Positions 39,567 to 47,857 of a stretch of DNA of 64,000 bases are shown piece by piece. The notes beneath the pieces are model-generated. The model did not search any database, was not told the DNA's origin, and worked only from the letters and a program-made list of their open reading frames with translations. Position 1 is the stretch's first letter. The number at the start of each line of letters is the position of its first letter. Source of the DNA: JANNSX01 sp046348995 (GTDB lineage: Bacteria > Pseudomonadota > Alphaproteobacteria > Rhizobiales > Hyphomicrobiaceae); contig JAXMDB010000001.1 of NCBI GenBank assembly GCA_046348995.1, positions 496,001-560,000 of the forward strand. The letters are read 5' to 3'. A program made the position numbers and the translations under genes.

Positions 39567-39721
39567 CTTCCCCCCCTTGAGGGGGAAGGCCAAACGCCTT
39601 GGACTTAGGCGCGCAGCGGCTAAGTCCTTAGGCGTTTGGGATGGGGGGGTGGACGCGAGCACTGAGTCATTTGCTTTGGACCCCCCACCCCGGCCCTCCC
39701 CCTCAAGGGGGGAGGGAATGC
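39567..39721. repeat. Structured C/G-rich intergenic repeat, copy 2
   Basis: About 155 bp, the partner of 30607-30756. The central stem pairs AAACGCC (39592) with GGCGTTT (39631) and GGACTTAG (39601) with CTAAGTCC (39620). Compared with copy 1, both sides of these stems have changed together. The right hairpin CCCTCCCCC/GGGGGGAGGG and the phrase ACTGAGTCATTTGCTTTGG next to it are conserved. It lies inside the liu operon between liuA and liuB. Confidence 0.85.
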
Positions 39722-39758
39722 CTGCATCTCGCCGGCACCTGCGAGAGGCCAGTCGCCC

Positions 39759-41366
39759 ATGAGCCTGCTCTCCTCCAACATCTCCCCCAAGTCAGCGGCA
39801 TTCGCGGCCAATCGCACGGCGATGCTCGAGGCGCTGGCCCGCGTCGACACCGCAGCGCTTGCGGCGATGGCGGGCGGGGGCAAGGCGGCGCAGGAGCGGC
39901 ACACTGCGCGCGGCAAGCTCTTGCCACGCGACCGCGTCGATCGCTTGCTCGATCCTGGCTCGCCGTTCCTCGAGGTCGGGCTGTTCGCCGCCCACGGCCT
40001 CTACGACGGCGATGCGCCGTCGGCTGGCCTCATCACCGGCATCGGCCGCATCGAGGGCCGTGAGTGCATGATCGTCAGCAACGATGCGACGGTGAAGGGC
40101 GGGACCTACTATCCGCTGTCGGTGAAGAAGCACCTGCGCGCCCAGGAGATCGCGGCCGAGAACCGGCTGCCGTGCGTCTATCTCGTCGACTCGGGCGGCG
40201 CGAACCTGCCGAACCAGGACGAGGTCTTCCCCGATCGCGATCATTTCGGCCGTATCTTCTACAACCAGGCCAACATGTCGGCGGCGGGCATCCCGCAGAT
40301 CGCCGTCGTCATGGGCTCCTGCACGGCGGGTGGCGCCTATGTGCCGGCGATGTCGGACGAGGCCATCATCGTCAAGGAGCAGGGCACGATCTTCCTTGGT
40401 GGCCCGCCGCTGGTGAAGGCGGCGACGGGCGAGGTCGTGAGCGCCGAAGATCTCGGGGGTGGCGACGTGCACACCCGGCTTTCAGGTGTCGCCGATCATC
40501 TCGCCCGCGACGATGCGCATGCCCTGGCGCTGGCGCGACGCGCGGTCCTGCATCTGAATACGCGCTCCGCCGCAGAGATCGCGCGCCAAACGCCGGAAGC
40601 GCCCGCCTACGATCCCGACGAGCTTGCGGGTGTCGTGCCGTCCGATCTCAAGACTCCCTACGACGTCCGCGAGGTGCTCGCCCGCATCGTCGACGGCTCC
40701 CGGTTCGACGAGTTCAAAGCCCGCTATGGGACGACGCTCGTCACGGGCTTCGCGCACATCCACGGACTGCCCGTCGGCATCGTCGCCAACAACGGCATCC
40801 TGTTCTCGGAAAGTGCCATCAAGGGCGCGCACTTCGTCGAGCTGTGCAGCCAGCGCAAGATCCCGCTCGTGTTTCTGCAGAACATCACGGGCTTCATGGT
40901 GGGCCGCAAATACGAGACCGGCGGCATCGCCAAGGACGGGGCCAAGCTCGTGACCGCGGTTGCGACGACGAAGGTGCCGAAGGTGACGGTCATCATCGGC
41001 GGCTCGTTCGGCGCCGGCAACTACGGCATGTGCGGCCGTGCCTATCAGCCCCGCTTCCTGTGGACCTGGCCCAACAGCCGCATTGCCGTCATGGGGGGCG
41101 AGCAGGCGGCCGGCGTGCTCTCGACCGTCAAGCGCGACGGCATCGAGCGCAAAGGCGGGACGTGGAGCGCCGCCGAGGAGCAGGCCTTCAAGCAGCCGAT
41201 CATCGATCAGTTCGAGGCCCAAGGCCATCCGCTCTACGCCTCCGCGCGGCTGTGGGATGACGGCATCGTCGATCCGCGCCGCACCCGCGACGTGCTGGGC
41301 TTGAGCCTGACCGCCACCCTCAACGCGCCGATCGCCGAGACGCGCTTCGGCGTCTTCAGAATGTAG
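39759..41366 (+). CDS. liuB: Methylcrotonyl-CoA carboxylase, carboxyltransferase (beta) subunit (535 aa)
   Basis: Transfers the carboxyl group from biotin to 3-methylcrotonyl-CoA. Crotonase-fold carboxyltransferase domains are evident: RGKLLPRDRVDRLLDPGSPF, CVYLVDSGGANLPNQDEVFP, VVMGSCTAGGAYVPAMSDE, FLGGPPLVKAATGE and ITGFMVGRKYETGGIAKDGA. The NLPNQDEVFPD and GRAYQPRFLWTWPNSRIAVMGG segments are typical of MCC beta rather than propionyl-CoA carboxylase. The ATG at 39759 follows GAGAGG. Confidence 0.96.
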   Translation: MSLLSSNISPKSAAFAANRTAMLEALARVDTAALAAMAGGGKAAQERHTARGKLLPRDRVDRLLDPGSPFLEVGLFAAHGLYDGDAPSAGLITGIGRIEGRECMIVSNDATVKGGTYYPLSVKKHLRAQEIAAENRLPCVYLVDSGGANLPNQDEVFPDRDHFGRIFYNQANMSAAGIPQIAVVMGSCTAGGAYVPAMSDEAIIVKEQGTIFLGGPPLVKAATGEVVSAEDLGGGDVHTRLSGVADHLARDDAHALALARRAVLHLNTRSAAEIARQTPEAPAYDPDELAGVVPSDLKTPYDVREVLARIVDGSRFDEFKARYGTTLVTGFAHIHGLPVGIVANNGILFSESAIKGAHFVELCSQRKIPLVFLQNITGFMVGRKYETGGIAKDGAKLVTAVATTKVPKVTVIIGGSFGAGNYGMCGRAYQPRFLWTWPNSRIAVMGGEQAAGVLSTVKRDGIERKGGTWSAAEEQAFKQPIIDQFEAQGHPLYASARLWDDGIVDPRRTRDVLGLSLTATLNAPIAETRFGVFRM

Positions 41367-41369
41367 GAG

Positions 41370-41762
41370 ATGCAAGATATGGAGCTTCGTCCGATCACTG
41401 CGGCCGACGGACCCAAGACCGCCGGGCCCTATGCCCACGCGATGAACGTCGTCGGCGCCAAGGAGATTCTCTTCATCGGCGGCCAGATGGGCTTCGACGC
41501 CAATCGCGTGACGCCGCCGACCTTCGCCGAGCAGGCGCGGAACGCCTTCATCAACATCGATCGCCAGCTCCGCGCCGCCGGCATGACAAGAGAAAACCTC
41601 GTCAAGGTGACCGTGTACCTCGCCGACAAGACGTATCGCGACGAGATGCGCGACGCGCGCAACGCCTATCTCGATGGCCATCAGATCGCGTTCACCTGTG
41701 TGATAACCGGCATCATCGACGAGCAGTGGTTCCTGGAAGTCGAGGCCACCGCGGCACGCTGA
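41370..41762 (+). CDS. RidA-family protein (130 aa)
   Basis: Small trimeric protein of the RidA/YjgF/UK114 family, members of which hydrolyse reactive enamines and imines. Segments: GPYAHAMNVVGAKEILFIGGQMGFD, NAFINIDRQLRAAGM and NLVKVTVYLADKTYRDEMRDARN. It sits 3 nt after liuB and its TGA overlaps the ATG of liuD, so it is translated as part of the liu operon. Its substrate there is unknown. Confidence 0.9.
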   Translation: MQDMELRPITAADGPKTAGPYAHAMNVVGAKEILFIGGQMGFDANRVTPPTFAEQARNAFINIDRQLRAAGMTRENLVKVTVYLADKTYRDEMRDARNAYLDGHQIAFTCVITGIIDEQWFLEVEATAAR

Positions 41763-43744
41763 TGCTGAAGAAGATCCTCATAGCCAATCGTGGCGAGATC
41801 GCCTGCCGGGTCATCAAGACGGCGCGGCGGATGGGCTTGGCGACGGTGGCGGTCTACTCCGATGCCGATTCCGATAGCCTGCACGTCACGATGGCGGACG
41901 AGGCGTATCGCATCGGTGCGGCGCCGGCGTCCGAAAGCTATCTCGTAGGTGAGCGCATTCTTGCCGCCGCCAAGGCGAGCGGCGCCGATGCGATCCATCC
42001 GGGCTACGGCTTCCTCTCGGAGAATCCCGCTTTCGCAGAAGCCGTCGCCGCCGCCGGTCTCGTGTTCATCGGCCCGCCGGCGTCGGCGATGCGCGCCATG
42101 GGGCTCAAGGACGCTGCCAAGCGCGTGATGGAGAAGGCCGGCGTGCCCGTCGTGCCCGGGTATCACGGCTCGGAGCAGGAGCCGAAACAACTCGCCAAGC
42201 GCGCGGCTGAGATCGGCTATCCGGTGCTCATCAAGGCGGTCGCGGGGGGCGGTGGCAAGGGCATGCGCCGCGTCGATGCCGCCAAGGACTTCGATGCCGC
42301 GCTGGCGAGCGCGAAGGGCGAAGCCAAATCGAGCTTCGGCGACGATCGGGTATTGATCGAGAAATACGTGACGTCGCCGCGTCATATCGAGGTGCAGGTG
42401 TTCGCCGATACGCACGGCAACGCCGTCCATCTCTACGAGCGCGATTGCTCGCTGCAGCGCCGTCACCAGAAGGTGATCGAGGAAGCGCCGGCGCCGGGGA
42501 TGACGGCCGCGGTGCGCAAGGCGATGGGAGACGCCGCGGTCAATGCGGCCAAAGCCGTCGGCTACGTCGGCGCCGGCACCGTCGAGTTCATCGCCGACGG
42601 CTCGAAGGGTCTCAAGCCCGACGGCTTCTGGTTCATGGAGATGAATACGCGGCTGCAGGTCGAGCATCCGGTGACGGAGGCCGTGACGGGGCAAGATCTC
42701 GTCGAGTGGCAGATCCGGGTCGCGGCGGGCGAGCCGCTGCCGTTGAAGCAAGAGGCGATCCCTCTGACTGGCCACGCCGTCGAGGCGCGTCTCTACGCGG
42801 AGGACGCCGCGCGCGACTTCGCCCCCGCCACGGGCCGTCTGCTGCACTTGTCGTTGCCGGGCGATATCGCTCGCATCGATACGGGCGTGCGCGAGGGCGA
42901 CACCATCACGCCGTTCTACGATCCAATGATCGCGAAGGTCATTGTCCACCGGCCGACGCGGCGAGAAGCCTTCGCGGGGCTCGCCGCGGCTCTTCAACGC
43001 TCCGAGGTCGCAGGCTCGATCACGAATGTCGATTTCCTCGAGCGTCTCGTCGCCCACGAGGACGTCGTCGACGGCCTGGTCGATACGGGCCTTATCGGCC
43101 GCATCCTGCCTCAGCTCACCGCCGAGGGCGATCGCAGCCTTGCCGTGGCCTTGGGCGCGATCGCCGCGCTCGGCATCGACCTGTTGCCCAACTCCGGAGA
43201 TCCCTGGCGGGCACTTGCCGGATGGCGTGCCTTCGGCCGCGCGCGGGTGCCCGTGACGATCACGCAGCACGGAGCGGCGATCGCGGCCGAGGTCGTCATC
43301 GAAGGGCCAGGGCGTTTCGAGATCCTGAGCGACGCCGGCTCGGTCGCGTTCCGTGTCGTCGGCCGCGACGGTGCGCGCCTGACGATCGAGCGCGAGGGCA
43401 AGCGGGAGACGGCCGTTGTCGTCACCGACCCGCATCACGTCGGCGTCATCGCCGCAGGGCGCACGCATCTCTTCGAGCGGCCCGATCTGCACCGGCTCGA
43501 CGAGGACGAGACGGCGGGAAGCGATCGCATCGAGGCGCCGCTGCCGGGGCTGATCAAGGCTGTGCATGTGAAGGCCGGTCAGAAACTCGCGAAAGGCGAC
43601 GCGCTCATCGTGCTCGAGGCGATGAAGATGCAACACACGCTCGTGGCGCCACGCGACGGCACGATCGCCGAGGTGCTGGTGGCGGCTGGCGAGCAGGTGG
43701 TCGAGGGCACGATGCTGGTGGCGCTGGAGCCCGTGAATGGCTGA
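41762..43744 (+). CDS. liuD: Methylcrotonyl-CoA carboxylase, biotin-containing (alpha) subunit (660 aa)
   Basis: Carries the biotin carboxylase and biotinyl domains of the leucine-pathway carboxylase. It begins MLKKILIANRGEIACRVIKT, has the ATP-grasp loop KAVAGGGGKGMRR, ERDCSLQRRHQKVIEEAPAP and EMNTRLQVEHPVTEAVTG. A variable linker region precedes the C-terminal lipoyl/biotinyl domain with the biotin lysine in VLEAMKMQHTL. The ATG overlaps the RidA stop (TGATG), which fixes the start. It overlaps liuE by 8 nt. Confidence 0.96.
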   Translation: MLKKILIANRGEIACRVIKTARRMGLATVAVYSDADSDSLHVTMADEAYRIGAAPASESYLVGERILAAAKASGADAIHPGYGFLSENPAFAEAVAAAGLVFIGPPASAMRAMGLKDAAKRVMEKAGVPVVPGYHGSEQEPKQLAKRAAEIGYPVLIKAVAGGGGKGMRRVDAAKDFDAALASAKGEAKSSFGDDRVLIEKYVTSPRHIEVQVFADTHGNAVHLYERDCSLQRRHQKVIEEAPAPGMTAAVRKAMGDAAVNAAKAVGYVGAGTVEFIADGSKGLKPDGFWFMEMNTRLQVEHPVTEAVTGQDLVEWQIRVAAGEPLPLKQEAIPLTGHAVEARLYAEDAARDFAPATGRLLHLSLPGDIARIDTGVREGDTITPFYDPMIAKVIVHRPTRREAFAGLAAALQRSEVAGSITNVDFLERLVAHEDVVDGLVDTGLIGRILPQLTAEGDRSLAVALGAIAALGIDLLPNSGDPWRALAGWRAFGRARVPVTITQHGAAIAAEVVIEGPGRFEILSDAGSVAFRVVGRDGARLTIEREGKRETAVVVTDPHHVGVIAAGRTHLFERPDLHRLDEDETAGSDRIEAPLPGLIKAVHVKAGQKLAKGDALIVLEAMKMQHTLVAPRDGTIAEVLVAAGEQVVEGTMLVALEPVNG

Positions 43745-44591
43745 TCCGGTCTCCGTCTACGAGGTCGGCCCGCGCGACGGCCTGCAGAACGAGAAGCGCC
43801 TGATCCCCGCCGCGGACAAGATCAAGCTCGTCGATCTGCTGACGGCGGCAGGCTTCACCAAGATCGAGGTGACGAGCTTCGTGTCGCCCAAATGGGTGCC
43901 GCAGATGGCGGACGGCGCGGAAGTGCTGTCGGGGATTGCGCGCAAGCCGGGCGTGACCTACGCGGCGCTCGTTCCGAACCTCAAAGGCTACGAGGCGGCA
44001 AAGGCCGCAGGCGCGGGCGAGGTCGCCATTTTCGCGTCGGCCTCGGAAGGCTTCAGTCAGAAGAACATCAACTGCACGATCGCCGAGAGCATCGCGCGGT
44101 TCCGCGACGTGGCCGCGTGCGCGAAGGCCGACGGCATCCCGATGCGCGGCTACGTCTCCTGCGTCACCGATTGCCCCTACGATGGGCCGACGCCGCCACG
44201 AGAGGTCGCGCGCGTGACGAAGCTCTTGCTCGATCTCGGCTGCTTCGAGGTGAGCCTCGGCGACACGATCGGTGAAGGCACGCCCGAGACCGTAACGAGA
44301 ATGCTGGACGCCGTGCTCGACATCGCACAGCCCGCCAAGCTCGCCGGACATTTTCACGATACGAGAGGCCGCGCGCTTGCCAACATCGAGGCCTCGCTCG
44401 CGCGGGGCGTTCGCACCTTCGATGCCGCGGCGGGCGGTCTCGGCGGCTGCCCGTATGCACCGGGCGCCGCGGGCAATGTCGCGACCGGCAAGGTCGTGCG
44501 GTTGCTTGAGCGGCTCGGCCATGCAACCGGCCTATCGCTGCCGGCGCTCGATGCCGCCGAGGCGTTCGCGCGAACTCTGAGGAGCGCCTGA
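43737..44591 (+). CDS. liuE: Hydroxymethylglutaryl-CoA lyase (284 aa)
   Basis: Cleaves HMG-CoA to acetyl-CoA and acetoacetate, the last step of leucine breakdown. DRE-TIM metallolyase features: EVGPRDGLQNEKRLIP, TSFVSPKWVPQMADG, RGYVSCVTDCPYDG, LGDTIGEGTPETV and the catalytic cysteine loop GGLGGCPYAPGAAGNVATG. Length is normal. Overlap with liuD indicates coupling. Confidence 0.96.
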   Translation: MADPVSVYEVGPRDGLQNEKRLIPAADKIKLVDLLTAAGFTKIEVTSFVSPKWVPQMADGAEVLSGIARKPGVTYAALVPNLKGYEAAKAAGAGEVAIFASASEGFSQKNINCTIAESIARFRDVAACAKADGIPMRGYVSCVTDCPYDGPTPPREVARVTKLLLDLGCFEVSLGDTIGEGTPETVTRMLDAVLDIAQPAKLAGHFHDTRGRALANIEASLARGVRTFDAAAGGLGGCPYAPGAAGNVATGKVVRLLERLGHATGLSLPALDAAEAFARTLRSA

Positions 44592-44592
44592 C

Positions 44593-45375
44593 ATGGGCTA
44601 CGAGACCTTGAAGCTCGACATCGACGCGCGCGGCGTCGCCCGTCTGACGATGGCGCGGCCCGACAAGCACAATGCGATGAACGCGCTGGTGATCCGGGAG
44701 CTCGCTCAGGCCGCCGCAGCGGTTGCGAAGGACGCGCGCGTCCGCGTCGTCGTGCTGGCCGGCGAAGGCAGGAGTTTCTCGGCAGGTGCCGATCTGACCT
44801 GGATGCAGGAGCAGTGGGGAAAGGATCGCGCAGGACGCATCGCGGAGGCGAGCAGCCTCTCGACCATGCTGCGCGCGCTCGACGACCTGCCGCAGCCGTT
44901 GATCGCGCGAGTCCAGGGTCCAGCCTATGGCGGGGGCATCGGCCTGATGGCGGTCGCCGATATCGTCATCGCCGCAGCGGAAGCGAAATTTGCGCTGACC
45001 GAGACGCGCCTCGGGCTGATCCCGGCCACCATCGGGCCCTTCGTCGTTCGCCGGATCGGCGAGGGGCACGCGCGGCGCGTGTTCCTGAACGCCAGGTCCT
45101 TCGATGCGGCGGAGGCCCATCGCATGGGGCTCGTCAGCGTGGTGGTCCCCGCTGACGGCCTCGACGCGGCGGTCGATGCCGAGGTGACAGCCGCTCTCCA
45201 ATGCGCGCCCGGCTCCATTCGCGACGCCAAGGCGCTCGCCAAGCATCTGGCGCGCCATCCCGACAGCGATCTTGCGACCTACTCGATCGGCGAGCTCGCG
45301 AACCGCTGGGAAACGGACGAGGCCAAGGCCGGTATCGAGGCGTTCTTCACCAAGGCGAAGGCGCCGTGGGCCTGA
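44593..45375 (+). CDS. liuC: Methylglutaconyl-CoA hydratase / enoyl-CoA hydratase family (260 aa)
   Basis: Crotonase-fold hydratase expected to convert 3-methylglutaconyl-CoA to HMG-CoA, inferred from its place as the last gene of the liu operon. Visible are ARLTMARPDKHNAMNALVI, the oxyanion-hole segment EGRSFSAGADLTWM and the second GPAYGGGIGLMAVADIVIAA, plus FALTETRLGLIPATIGPFVV. It begins 1 nt after the liuE stop region. Confidence 0.92.
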   Translation: MGYETLKLDIDARGVARLTMARPDKHNAMNALVIRELAQAAAAVAKDARVRVVVLAGEGRSFSAGADLTWMQEQWGKDRAGRIAEASSLSTMLRALDDLPQPLIARVQGPAYGGGIGLMAVADIVIAAAEAKFALTETRLGLIPATIGPFVVRRIGEGHARRVFLNARSFDAAEAHRMGLVSVVVPADGLDAAVDAEVTAALQCAPGSIRDAKALAKHLARHPDSDLATYSIGELANRWETDEAKAGIEAFFTKAKAPWA

Positions 45376-45380
45376 GCGTC

Positions 45381-45397
45381 ACTACAGATAATGTAGT
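45381..45397. promoter_or_regulatory. Small palindrome ACTACA-GATAA-TGTAGT upstream of the cyclase gene
   Basis: Perfect 6-bp inverted arms with a 5-nt centre, 62 bp before the cyclase ATG and 6 bp after the liuC stop. It could be a repressor operator for the cyclase gene or part of a weak transcription stop for the liu operon; the sequence does not decide. Confidence 0.3.
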
Positions 45398-45458
45398 ATC
45401 GCACCATTGGTGTTGCGTTTAGTGTAGAGGCCGGGGGCTCGAGCATCGGAGCTGTCGC

Positions 45459-46259
45459 ATGCCCATCTTCCTCGACCGGCACAGGGTGAAGGATCTCACG
45501 GCGCACGACATCGCCCATCTTCACGAGCAGGATCTCGTGCACCAGGGCCGGCACGGTGTGAATTTCATGACCTACTGGTTCGACGCGGCGCGCGGGGCCG
45601 TGTTCTGCCTCGTCGATGCTCCCGACATCGAGGCGGCGACGCAGGCCCACCGGGAATCGCATGGCGACGTGCCGGTCGACATCATTCCCGTCGATCTTTC
45701 GGCCGTCGAGGCCTTCCTCGGCCGCATCTCCGATCCGCCCGGCGCACACGCCGACCACGAGAGCCCGGCCTTCCGCGCCGTCATGTTCACCGACATCGTC
45801 GACTCGACGGGCCTCACGCAGCGCCTCGGCGACGCGCGGGCGGTAGAGCTCGTGCGTGCCCACGATTCGATCGTCCGCCGCAGTCTCAAGAGTGCCATGG
45901 GCCGCGAGATCAAGCATACCGGCGACGGCATCATGGCCTCCTTCGAGAGCGTGCCCGCCTGCGTCGACTGCGCCCGCACCATACAGCGCGGGCTCGATGG
46001 GTTCCGCATGGGCAGCAACCAGCCCCTGCATGTCCGCATCGGCATCGATGCCGGCGTGCCCGTCGAGGATAGCAACGATCTGTTCGGCAAGACGGTGCAG
46101 GCGGCGGCGCGGCTGTGCGCGACGGCCGAGCCCGACGGCATCCTCGTCTCGGAGATCGTGCGCCAGGAGCTTGCCGAGGGAATGGCTTTGCGTGATCTCG
46201 GCCCGACCGTGCTCAAGGGCCTGAGCGAGCCGGTCGCCATTTGCGCGGTGGATTGGTAG
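45459..46259 (+). CDS. DUF4242 domain fused to a class III adenylate/guanylate cyclase domain (266 aa)
   Basis: Residues 1-80 (MPIFLDRHRVKDLTAHDIAH, with several histidines) match the DUF4242 family, small proteins some of which bind nickel. Residues about 105-266 form a cyclase homology domain: FTDIVDSTGLTQRLGD holds the metal-binding aspartates, EIKHTGDGIMASF holds the purine-specifying lysine, and DLFGKTVQAAARLC holds the conserved Asp and Arg. The usual transition-state asparagine (VN) is glutamine here (VQ). There is no membrane segment. It may be a metal-responsive soluble cyclase producing cAMP; this is inferred from the two domains. It converges on the FAD oxidase gene with a 1-bp gap. 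Confidence 0.87.
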   Translation: MPIFLDRHRVKDLTAHDIAHLHEQDLVHQGRHGVNFMTYWFDAARGAVFCLVDAPDIEAATQAHRESHGDVPVDIIPVDLSAVEAFLGRISDPPGAHADHESPAFRAVMFTDIVDSTGLTQRLGDARAVELVRAHDSIVRRSLKSAMGREIKHTGDGIMASFESVPACVDCARTIQRGLDGFRMGSNQPLHVRIGIDAGVPVEDSNDLFGKTVQAAARLCATAEPDGILVSEIVRQELAEGMALRDLGPTVLKGLSEPVAICAVDW

Positions 46260-46260
46260 C

Positions 46261-47658
46261 TCACGCTTCGGGCACCATCTTCCCGGGATTGAACAGCCCA
46301 TCCGGATCGAGCGCTTGCTTGATGGCGCGCATGACCGCGAGCCCCGGCCCGTGCTCGGCCGCCATATAGGCCATCTTGCCTTCGCCGATGCCGTGCTCGC
46401 CGGTCGAGGTGCCGCCCATGGCGAGCGCCCGCTCGACGAGGCGGTGCGTGAACGCCTTGATGCGCGCGAGATCGGCCGCATCCTTCATGTCGAACAGCGG
46501 CACCAGATGGAAATTGCCGTCGCCGACATGGCCGACGAGCGGCGCCGTGATGCCGTGCGCCTCCTGATCGCGGCGGGTTTCCAGAATGCAATCGGCGAGC
46601 CGCGAGATCGGCACGCAGACGTCGGTGGCGAAAAGATCGGCGCCGGGCTTCAGCGCCTTCGCCGACCAATAGGCATCGTGGCGGGCCTTCCAGAGCCGAT
46701 TGCGATCCTCCGGTGTTGCGGCTTGCGCGAAGCCGAGCGCACCCTCGGCCTCGGCGATCGCACGGAACGTCGCGATTTGCTCGGCGGTACCGGCGGGCGT
46801 GCCGTGGAATTCCAGAAACAGCGTCGGCGTCTCGGCGAAGCTCGTGCCCGAATGGATGTTGAACCCCTTGATCTGTAGCTCGTCGATCAGCTCCATGCGG
46901 GCAAGTCCCAGGCCAAGCTGGATGGCCTGGATGACGGTGTTGCACGCGCCCTCGAGCGTCTTGAACGGGCAGACCGCGGCCAGGATCGTCTCAGGCGTAC
47001 CGTAGACGCGCAGTGTCAGCTCGGTGATGACGCCGAGCGTGCCTTCCGCTCCCACGAGCAGCCGCGTGAGGTCGTAGCCCGCCGAGGATTTGCGCGCGCG
47101 CCGCGCCGTCGTGACGACGCTCCCATCCGCCATCACGGCGCGCAGCGACAGCACGTTCTCGCGCATCGTGCCGTAGCGCACGGCCATGGTGCCCGAGGCG
47201 CGAGTGGACGCCATGCCGCCAAGAGAAGCGTGCTCGGCGCCGGGATCGACGGGGAAGAACAATCCTTGATCGCGCAGGTGCTCGTTCAGCTGCTTGCGCG
47301 TGACGCCCGGCTCGACGACGACATCGAGGTCGCCTTGATGCACGGCGACGATCCGGCTCATGCGCGACAGGTCGAGCGAGAGACCGCCGCGTGGCGCGTT
47401 GATCTGCCCTTCGAGCGAGGTGCCGGCGCCGAAGGGCACGATCGGCAGCTTGTGCGCGCGGCAAATCTCGACGGCGGCGACGACATCGGCCTCGTCGTCC
47501 GCAAACAGCACCGCGTCAGGCAGCTTCGGCGTCACCCAAGTCAGCGAATGCGCATGTTGCGCGCGAAGGGCCTCGCCCGTCTCGAGGCGATCGCCGAAGC
47601 GCTGGCGCAGTGCGGCGAGGGCTGGCTCGAGGAGGTCGGAGGCGAGGCGCGGGGACAT
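46261..47658 (-). CDS. FAD-linked oxidase, D-lactate/glycolate dehydrogenase type (465 aa)
   Basis: VAO-fold flavoprotein of the GlcD/LDHD group oxidising a 2-hydroxy acid. FAD-binding features are VPFGAGTSLEGQINAPRGGLS, DPGAEHASLGGMASTRASGT and RKSSAGYDLTRLLVGAEGTLG. The C-terminal part has GHVGDGNFHLVPLFD and GGTSTGEHGIGEGKM, typical of D-lactate dehydrogenase (cytochrome). The ATG at 47658 (MSPRLASDLLEPALAAL) is preferred over the frame reaching 47718. Substrate not determined; D-lactate or D-2-hydroxyglutarate are candidates. Confidence 0.92.
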   Translation of the reverse strand: MSPRLASDLLEPALAALRQRFGDRLETGEALRAQHAHSLTWVTPKLPDAVLFADDEADVVAAVEICRAHKLPIVPFGAGTSLEGQINAPRGGLSLDLSRMSRIVAVHQGDLDVVVEPGVTRKQLNEHLRDQGLFFPVDPGAEHASLGGMASTRASGTMAVRYGTMRENVLSLRAVMADGSVVTTARRARKSSAGYDLTRLLVGAEGTLGVITELTLRVYGTPETILAAVCPFKTLEGACNTVIQAIQLGLGLARMELIDELQIKGFNIHSGTSFAETPTLFLEFHGTPAGTAEQIATFRAIAEAEGALGFAQAATPEDRNRLWKARHDAYWSAKALKPGADLFATDVCVPISRLADCILETRRDQEAHGITAPLVGHVGDGNFHLVPLFDMKDAADLARIKAFTHRLVERALAMGGTSTGEHGIGEGKMAYMAAEHGPGLAVMRAIKQALDPDGLFNPGKMVPEA

Positions 47659-47857
47659 GGGCAGGCTCGAGCACTGATGCGGGCTGCGGCATCCTAGTTC
47701 GCTACGTAAGAGACGCAAGGTAGCGCTTCGCCCACCGCGCGGACAAAAAACGCGCTATAGGGACAAAGTGCGGCTGGCGATGGGCTCACGCCAACACTAA
47801 GGTGCCGCAATTGGCTACGAAAATGGGGCGTCGGCTCGTGGGAGGGCCGGCTGAGGA

